Origin: a virus
Reading direction: 5' to 3' (one strand)
IMG/VR virus record: IMGVR_UViG_3300031857_001326
Location: 1-24,409 of that record
DNA length: 24,409 nt
Every line of letters starts with the position of its first letter. Position 1 is the first letter of the stretch. The translations under genes were made by a program, and so were the position numbers. Under the pieces are notes generated by a model. It saw nothing but the letters and a program-made list of their open reading frames with translations. It had not been told where the DNA came from and made no database searches. Below, piece by piece: positions 20,664-24,409 of this stretch.

Positions 20664-21380
20664 TTAGATATTGTATTGGTTTCGATAGTCCATTCTCAAT
20701 TTCCTAAATCCAGCTATCCAATTATCACGTTTCTCTATGAACAATCGAGGGAAGTCGTTGTCAACTCCCATTATAATCACAAGTTTTCCAATTGGAATTC
20801 CTGTGCGCTCTTCAAAAGCTACTGCATATGCAGCAGTTTGCATAAAGTACTGATGGATATCATCTCTGTCTTTCGGTTTTGATGATGTCTTAAAATCAAT
20901 AACAGATAACTTACCTTGGAACTCTGCAATACAATCAACTGTACCAGCAACCTGTAAAAAATCAGAGTAGAGTGGTGTTTCTAAACAATGAATGTTATCA
21001 ATGTCATCTAACCATTCTCGCATCGACCCAAACATCTCTGCATCAGATATAAGTGGGCTGGCATCTCTTCCAAGCAAATAGTTTTCACAGAGTGTATGGA
21101 TTCTTGTTCCACGTCCTGATGCTTTTGCAGATACTCTGTTAGCTTCTTCTTCACCGACTCTTCTTCGCCATTCCATGATTCCTTTTTTTGTTTGGAGTCC
21201 TGTAACTGTGGTGACGCTAGGATAGGCTTTACCTGATGGTGTTTTGTATAGACGTGTTCCATCGGATTGTGTGTCACGTTCAAGTTTATCCCAATCATGA
21301 TGTATAAAATTCTTTAATTTAGACTGAGAAACTGCTTCCGCAACCACATGTGGATTTGGCGTTTGGATTTGATATAACAA
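20664..21380 (-). CDS. RecB/Cas4-like PD-(D/E)XK exonuclease
   Basis: A 238-residue protein. Nuclease motifs are in order: 'KAYPSVTTVTGL', 'GRGTRIHTLCENYL' (His95, Glu99), 'VAGTVDCIAEF' (Asp149), 'LSVIDFKTSSK' (Asp162-x-Lys164) and 'QYFMQTAAYAVAFEE' (Gln181). This is the RecB-nuclease layout seen in phage exonucleases that process DNA ends for recombination or host DNA breakdown. The chosen start is TTG at 21380, supported by AAAAGGA seven bases before it. It overlaps the IscA-like gene by 62 bases in another frame. The first 25 residues are less typical, so a later start cannot be excluded. Confidence 0.82.
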   Translation of the reverse strand: MLYQIQTPNPHVVAEAVSQSKLKNFIHHDWDKLERDTQSDGTRLYKTPSGKAYPSVTTVTGLQTKKGIMEWRRRVGEEEANRVSAKASGRGTRIHTLCENYLLGRDASPLISDAEMFGSMREWLDDIDNIHCLETPLYSDFLQVAGTVDCIAEFQGKLSVIDFKTSSKPKDRDDIHQYFMQTAAYAVAFEERTGIPIGKLVIIMGVDNDFPRLFIEKRDNWIAGFRKLRMDYRNQYNI

Positions 21381-21630
21381 ATTGTGATCCTTTTAATTTA
21401 TCGCTAGTAAAATCTATAGTAGCATTTTCAAAATATTGCATACTTAAAGCATCAACCAAAAGATTATCAATAACGAAATCATCTTCTTCTTTATTTTCTT
21501 CAAGTGTAAATCCATAGTTAAATCCAGAACATCCACCACCTTCTATAAATGCTCTTACATATTTCATAGATGGCTCATCCATTAAGATCTCATCTAGTTG
21601 AGTCTTTGCGGATTCTGTTAAAGTGATCAT
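21319..21630 (-). CDS. IscA/HesB/ErpA-type Fe-S cluster carrier
   Basis: A 103-residue protein with the A-type carrier pattern: 'ITLTESAKTQLDEIL' at the start, 'IEGGGCSGFNYGFTLEE' (Cys34), 'DALSMQYFENATIDFTSDKLKGSQFVISNPNAKSTCGCGSSFSV' with Cys95 and Cys97. All three cluster-binding cysteines are present with usual spacing, so it should bind and pass on iron-sulphur clusters. It may support host or phage Fe-S enzymes during infection. It is four codons or so shorter than bacterial IscA. Its 3' end overlaps the nuclease gene by 62 bases and it follows the endolysin with a one-base gap. Confidence 0.92.
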   Translation of the reverse strand: MITLTESAKTQLDEILMDEPSMKYVRAFIEGGGCSGFNYGFTLEENKEEDDFVIDNLLVDALSMQYFENATIDFTSDKLKGSQFVISNPNAKSTCGCGSSFSV

Positions 21631-21631
21631 A

Positions 21632-22252
21632 TTATGTCAATAAATGAATTGCTTCATTATAGTGTTTGATACGATCTTCCAAACCGATATAACCACCATT
21701 GATCTTTCTGGTCATTGTTTTAATATCGCCAGCATCTGCTTCACGATTTAAATTAGATCTATTCCAAAACCAAATTGCTGACATAAGAGCAAAATCTCTA
21801 TCTGCAGTAACCCAGTCTGGATTATCAACTACATTTTGCCAGTCATCAAACATATCTTTTGCGAATTGCATGTAGTTTGATTTTCCAGTCAGTTGAATTG
21901 GTCCACGTCCACGATACTTATATCCATCACCAGATTCTGGTGCGCCATTACCCATGCGGTTTGCATAGATTTTGTTGGCAATCATTTCTGGTTTTCTGGC
22001 ATATGGTTCAGCTGATTGAAGAGTAGGGAAATACTTTTTAAATAAACTATGTAAACCCTGCGCTGAATAATTTAAGTTCTCTTCAAAAACTGTCCAACCG
22101 CCAGATTCGTGTCCACATTGCGCCAAAAAAGCAGCTACACGTTCTGGTGTGTTAATGTTATAAGTTGGGAATACTTCGTTCATAGAAGACGCCCAACTCT
22201 CTGGATCTTGAGCACGAGGGAACAAGTGGTGGAATTGATCTGCTGTAATCAT
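21632..22252 (-). CDS. GH19-type endolysin
   Basis: A 206-residue protein, full length for a single-domain GH19 lysin. Catalytic region 'QCGHESGGWTVFEENLNYSAQGL' (Glu49 candidate acid, Glu57/58 nearby), 'YKYRGRGPIQLTGKSNYMQFA' and 'FALMSAIWFWNRSNLNREADAGDIKTMTRKINGGYIGLEDR' match GH19 phage lysins. No signal peptide is present, so it needs a holin. It would cut the glycan backbone of peptidoglycan for release of progeny. The start overlaps the stop of the 37-residue membrane protein (ATGA), suggesting a holin-lysin pair. The GH19-like domain of gp5 is a distant relative of it. Confidence 0.92.
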   Translation of the reverse strand: MITADQFHHLFPRAQDPESWASSMNEVFPTYNINTPERVAAFLAQCGHESGGWTVFEENLNYSAQGLHSLFKKYFPTLQSAEPYARKPEMIANKIYANRMGNGAPESGDGYKYRGRGPIQLTGKSNYMQFAKDMFDDWQNVVDNPDWVTADRDFALMSAIWFWNRSNLNREADAGDIKTMTRKINGGYIGLEDRIKHYNEAIHLLT

Positions 22253-22362
22253 TTTTTGAATATTGATTTAATTTTTGTTTCTAAGGCAATTGCCCAGTTA
22301 GGTTGTGGGAAATGCCACCCAATAAATGCACCAACTAAAACTAAAAGTATTGTTTCTATCAT
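22249..22362 (-). CDS. 37-residue membrane protein, holin candidate
   Basis: The frame reads MIETILLVLVGAFIGWHFPQ, then 'PNWAIALETKIKSIFKK'. One hydrophobic helix (residues 2-18) is followed by a 'W-F-QP-WA' segment and a basic amphipathic end. It has a near-perfect ribosome binding site (AGGAGG) and overlaps the endolysin start by ATGA; it lies one base after the PhoH stop. Small 'GW-F-QP-W' peptides are common in marine T4-like phages. Size, single helix and coupling to the lysin suggest a holin-like or pinholin-like role, but proof is lacking. Confidence 0.65.
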   Translation of the reverse strand: MIETILLVLVGAFIGWHFPQPNWAIALETKIKSIFKK

Positions 22363-22363
22363 A

Positions 22364-23146
22364 CTACTTTCCTCCTATGTTTTCTATTTTATCTTCATAT
22401 CTTAATTTTGCTAAGATATAATCTTTTACTAAAGAAGAACGAACAATATCATCTACAGTAAACTCAATACGAGTGAATGCATTCATATGTTGAGCTATGT
22501 CAAAGAATTTTAAGATTCCAGTAACATCGTTCTTCCTTTTATTTAGATCTGTCTGACGATAGTCACCACACCAAATAATCTTTGATCGATAACCAACACG
22601 TGTCATTACAGTATCTATTTCTTCATAAGTCATATTTTGCATCTCATCAACAATGATGATAGCATCATCAAAAGACATACCACGAATAAATGATGTTGAG
22701 ATAAACTCAATGTGGTGCTGTTCTTCTAATCTATCCCATGCGTCTTTGCGACCAAATAAAGTTTCGCAGATCTGACGATATGGTTGTTCATAAATTTCCA
22801 TCTTCTCATTTACATCGCCTGGAAGATGTCCAATCTCACGTCCCTGTACTGCTGAACGAACAACAATAATTTTATCAAAAGGATTGCTTTTATCTAAAAC
22901 TTCTTCTATTGCTTTATACAGTGCACAAAAAGTCTTTCCAGTTCCAGCTACTCCATGGAGTGCTACAAAATAATCTCCTCGTTTATATGCATCAAAGAAT
23001 AATTTCTGATTATCTGTCAACGGCTGGAATGTCTTCAGATCATCGATGCGCAATCTTAAATGATTGCTTACTGGTTTTCTTTGATTATTTTCTTTTGGCT
23101 CACTTTGTTCATTATCTACTACCTTCAGTGCTGCTTTACGAGCCAT
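22364..23146 (-). CDS. phoH: PhoH-like P-loop ATPase
   Basis: A 260-residue protein with the PhoH-family domain: Walker A 'GVAGTGKT' (65-72), 'VRSAVQGREIGHLPGDVNEKMEIYEQPYRQIC', Walker B 'IIIVDEMQNMT' (about 164-174), and 'IIWCGDYRQTDL'. PhoH proteins are RNA-linked ATPases; the gene is one of the most common in marine phages and is used as a marker gene. Its host link to phosphate starvation is uncertain here, since no pho box is visible. Upstream GAGGGG precedes the ATG at 23146. Confidence 0.95.
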   Translation of the reverse strand: MARKAALKVVDNEQSEPKENNQRKPVSNHLRLRIDDLKTFQPLTDNQKLFFDAYKRGDYFVALHGVAGTGKTFCALYKAIEEVLDKSNPFDKIIVVRSAVQGREIGHLPGDVNEKMEIYEQPYRQICETLFGRKDAWDRLEEQHHIEFISTSFIRGMSFDDAIIIVDEMQNMTYEEIDTVMTRVGYRSKIIWCGDYRQTDLNKRKNDVTGILKFFDIAQHMNAFTRIEFTVDDIVRSSLVKDYILAKLRYEDKIENIGGK

Positions 23147-23159
23147 TCGTACCCCTCTT

Positions 23160-23408
23160 TTATAATTGTGATGATGATTGATTTAATTGACTTCCTGGAG
23201 TTTTTTCGTGGATTCTTTGTAGCACCTCCTTAAATCCTGAATCATATTTCTTTGATGCAGAAAGTTTAGTTGGATCACCAAGCATTGGTGCACCAATGAT
23301 GGTCTCTAGATGCGGATTGGCAGATCGATATGGATCGAGTTCAGCAATCTTCATGACAACTTCAGTAACTTCACCTGTGTCTGTGTTTTTAAAAGTATAG
23401 GTAGGCAT
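23160..23408 (-). CDS. FmdB-like small protein without zinc cysteines
   Basis: An 82-residue protein that begins 'MPTYTFKNTDTGEVTEVVMKIAELDPYRSANPHLETIIGAPMLGDPTKLSASKKYDSGFKEVLQRIHEKTPGS'. The start and the 'F-E-L-..I....' order resemble FmdB-type zinc ribbon proteins, and cyanophage relatives, but no cysteine is present, so it cannot bind zinc in that way. The tail is Ser/Gln rich. It is a frequent marine T4-like neighbour of PhoH. Function is unknown. An exact TATAAATA lies just before its ATG, overlapping the stop of the next gene. Confidence 0.7.
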   Translation of the reverse strand: MPTYTFKNTDTGEVTEVVMKIAELDPYRSANPHLETIIGAPMLGDPTKLSASKKYDSGFKEVLQRIHEKTPGSQLNQSSSQL

Positions 23409-23416
23409 AATCTTAT

Positions 23417-24028
23417 TTATAAAGGAATCATCTTGAATTTGACTTTATCTTTCTCTTTAATCGCAATTGCTTTATGGTTTCTATTACGCAACTCTTTTAC
23501 ATACCACTCTGGTATAGGTCTATTCGTCCAAACAGCGAATGGTTGCTTATCATTGATGTAATAGTTATGGTATGCTTGAATAGAATCACCTGAGACTTTG
23601 TATTGGTCTGGCATACATTGTGGCATCAGTGTTGAAATTGTTTTCGTAATATTATTTGGCGGAGAAGAAAGAAATGGAATCAGTTTCTCAGCGACGTGAT
23701 GTTTACCATAACGAAATGTATATTCTTTCATTAGTTCTCGCCAGAGACTATATAACCACCAATAACTATCTTCTGATTGACGACACCATATGCCTGATGG
23801 ATGTTTCATATGAGATGCAAGATATAAATTATTCTCACGAGCATCATCTAATTTCCATCTCATGGCTTTGCGCCCAGAAATGGACTTACCTTCATACTCA
23901 TATCCATCAAGAAGCCGATGAGCAGTTGAGAGAAGTTGTGCATATTCCAAAATCATTTTTACGACATGCTTATCAAGATGTTGTTTTGCACATTCTTTAG
24001 TATCTGTATCGAGATAGAAGATATTCAT
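23417..24028 (-). CDS. Conserved phage protein (possible DNA glycosylase-like)
   Basis: A 203-residue protein: 'MNIFYLDTDTKECAKQHLDKHVVKMILEYAQLLSTAHRLL', 'HPSGIWCRQSEDSYWWLYSLWRELMKEYTFRYGKHHV' and 'PFAVWTNRPIPEWYVKELRNR'. The 'D-KH-VKMI-E-AQ-L-TA' helix and the later 'EYT-RYGK-H' helix are a widespread pattern in T4-like and other marine phages, sometimes annotated as related to pyrimidine dimer glycosylase (DenV). I could not verify the link, so treat it as conserved hypothetical. Its start overlaps the next gene by four bases. Confidence 0.8.
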   Translation of the reverse strand: MNIFYLDTDTKECAKQHLDKHVVKMILEYAQLLSTAHRLLDGYEYEGKSISGRKAMRWKLDDARENNLYLASHMKHPSGIWCRQSEDSYWWLYSLWRELMKEYTFRYGKHHVAEKLIPFLSSPPNNITKTISTLMPQCMPDQYKVSGDSIQAYHNYYINDKQPFAVWTNRPIPEWYVKELRNRNHKAIAIKEKDKVKFKMIPL

Positions 24029-24267
24029 AGTTTCACCTGTACACGTGGGACATCATACCAAACACCATGCATTTTGATATTTCCATATTGATCATGAGTG
24101 TTTTGTTTAACTTGTAATGCAACTTTTGTAATCTTTTGATCTTGCATATATTCAACTACCTGAAACTCATAACTGATTGGATCAGGTAGTGTGAATGTAG
24201 GTGCTTGTGGTGTTGGTGGTGGAACATATGGAATAGTGCCAGTAAATGTACTTGTAGTTAATATCAT
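24025..24267 (-). CDS. Small phage protein of unknown function
   Basis: An 80-residue protein with a Pro/Thr-rich head ('TFTGTIPYVPPPTPQAPTFTLPDPISYEFQVVEY') and a tail of alternating hydrophobic residues ('ITKVALQVKQNTHDQYGNIKMHGVWYDVPRVQV'), likely beta strands. No cysteine or membrane segment is present. It overlaps the stop of the next gene upstream by one base (TAATG) and the DenV-like gene by four, so it is co-translated in a row of small genes. Confidence 0.65.
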   Translation of the reverse strand: MILTTSTFTGTIPYVPPPTPQAPTFTLPDPISYEFQVVEYMQDQKITKVALQVKQNTHDQYGNIKMHGVWYDVPRVQVKL

Positions 24268-24409
24268 TACAAATTCTCAGGGTTGTTGTAGAAGTAATTA
24301 TACACTAATTCTTTGGCTTCGTCAAACGACTCTGCAACTAATGTAACAAATGCAATACTACCAACAATATGAATGTCGTATGGAACAGATCCTGTGAAAT
24401 GAAATTCTT
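24267..24409 (-). CDS. C-terminal part of a small unknown protein
   Basis: The frame ending with TAA at 24267-24269 is open to the right edge, 47 codons: '...FHFTGSVPYDIHIVGSIAFVTLVAESFDEAKELVYNYFYNNPENL'. The pattern, two strands followed by a helix with 'SFDEAKELVYNYF', is a ferredoxin-like or small alpha-beta type. The start lies outside the window. The overlap with the next gene (TAATG) supports its being real. No function is assigned. Confidence 0.6.
   Translation of the reverse strand, partial: EFHFTGSVPYDIHIVGSIAFVTLVAESFDEAKELVYNYFYNNPENL

Noticed and set aside
23160-23408. Zinc ribbon regulator of the FmdB type
   Set aside because: The protein has the FmdB-like start but no cysteine, so a zinc ribbon function is not supported.
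23414-23421. Exact TATAAATA late promoter box on the minus strand
   Set aside because: It contains the stop codon of the upstream gene and ends only five bases before the next ATG, so the match may be chance. A leaderless late message is possible but unsupported.
1-24409. CRISPR array, IS element, integrase or attachment site
   Set aside because: No regularly spaced repeats, transposase or recombinase motifs, or tRNA-anchored direct repeats were found.

Overview
The window is a stretch of a strictly lytic, T4-like myovirus genome (AT-rich, close-packed genes, many start/stop overlaps). The proteins read as T4 homologues of the diverged type found in marine T4-like phages: gp6, gp25, PAAR tip, gp5, gp27, gp53, gp48-like, gp4, gp2-like, gp54-like, gp16, gp26/gp51, gp29, gp32, gp59, gp33 and PhoH. 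Small conserved genes typical of aquatic myoviruses lie between them. No integrase or other lysogeny gene is visible. The host cannot be read directly. A circularly permuted tmRNA and several Gram-negative-style exported proteins point to an aquatic proteobacterium of the SAR11/methylotroph kind, but this is inference.

Layout. (1) 1-6834, minus strand: baseplate wedge and hub module (start of gp6, gp25, PAAR, an unknown structural protein, a very large gp5 with two cell-wall-degrading domains, gp27, gp53, gp48-like). (2) 6835-6878: a 44-nt divergent intergenic region with TAAATA late-promoter-like cores facing both ways. (3) 6879-12129, plus strand: gp4, gp2-like, gp54-like tube protein, small terminase gp16, gp26, gp51-like ORF, gp29 tape measure. 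A slippery T-run at the end of gp26 would fuse it to the downstream ORF by a -1 frameshift. (4) 12131-12158: a minus-strand terminator between the convergent gp29 and gp32. (5) 12179-24409, minus strand: replication and late-transcription genes (gp32, gp59, gp33), unknown small genes, an exported FlgT/FlgP-like pair, a GP88-family protein, ClpP-like protease, SLEB/CwlJ-type hydrolase, a two-piece tmRNA gene, RecB-like nuclease, IscA-like Fe-S carrier, GH19 endolysin with a small membrane protein before it, PhoH and further small phage genes.

The strongest non-coding signal is the tmRNA gene at about 20035-20300 (minus strand). The CCA-ended acceptor half is encoded upstream of the GGGGGUG 5' half, so the gene is circularly permuted. 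It encodes the tag ANDELFALAA and has its own TTGAAT-N17-TATAAT promoter. Its intervening segment folds back into a 14-position stem that stacks next to the acceptor stem. Three other minus-strand units have similar -35/-10 promoters with exactly 17-nt spacers, which suggests that this part of the genome is read by unmodified host sigma-70 polymerase early in infection.

How the parts work together: the left 12 kb builds the tail tip, baseplate and tape measure and part of the packaging machinery. gp32/gp59 serve replication and recombination, and gp33 links replication to late transcription. The 15-22 kb segment holds accessory genes aimed at the host envelope, protein turnover, ribosome rescue, Fe-S supply and lysis.
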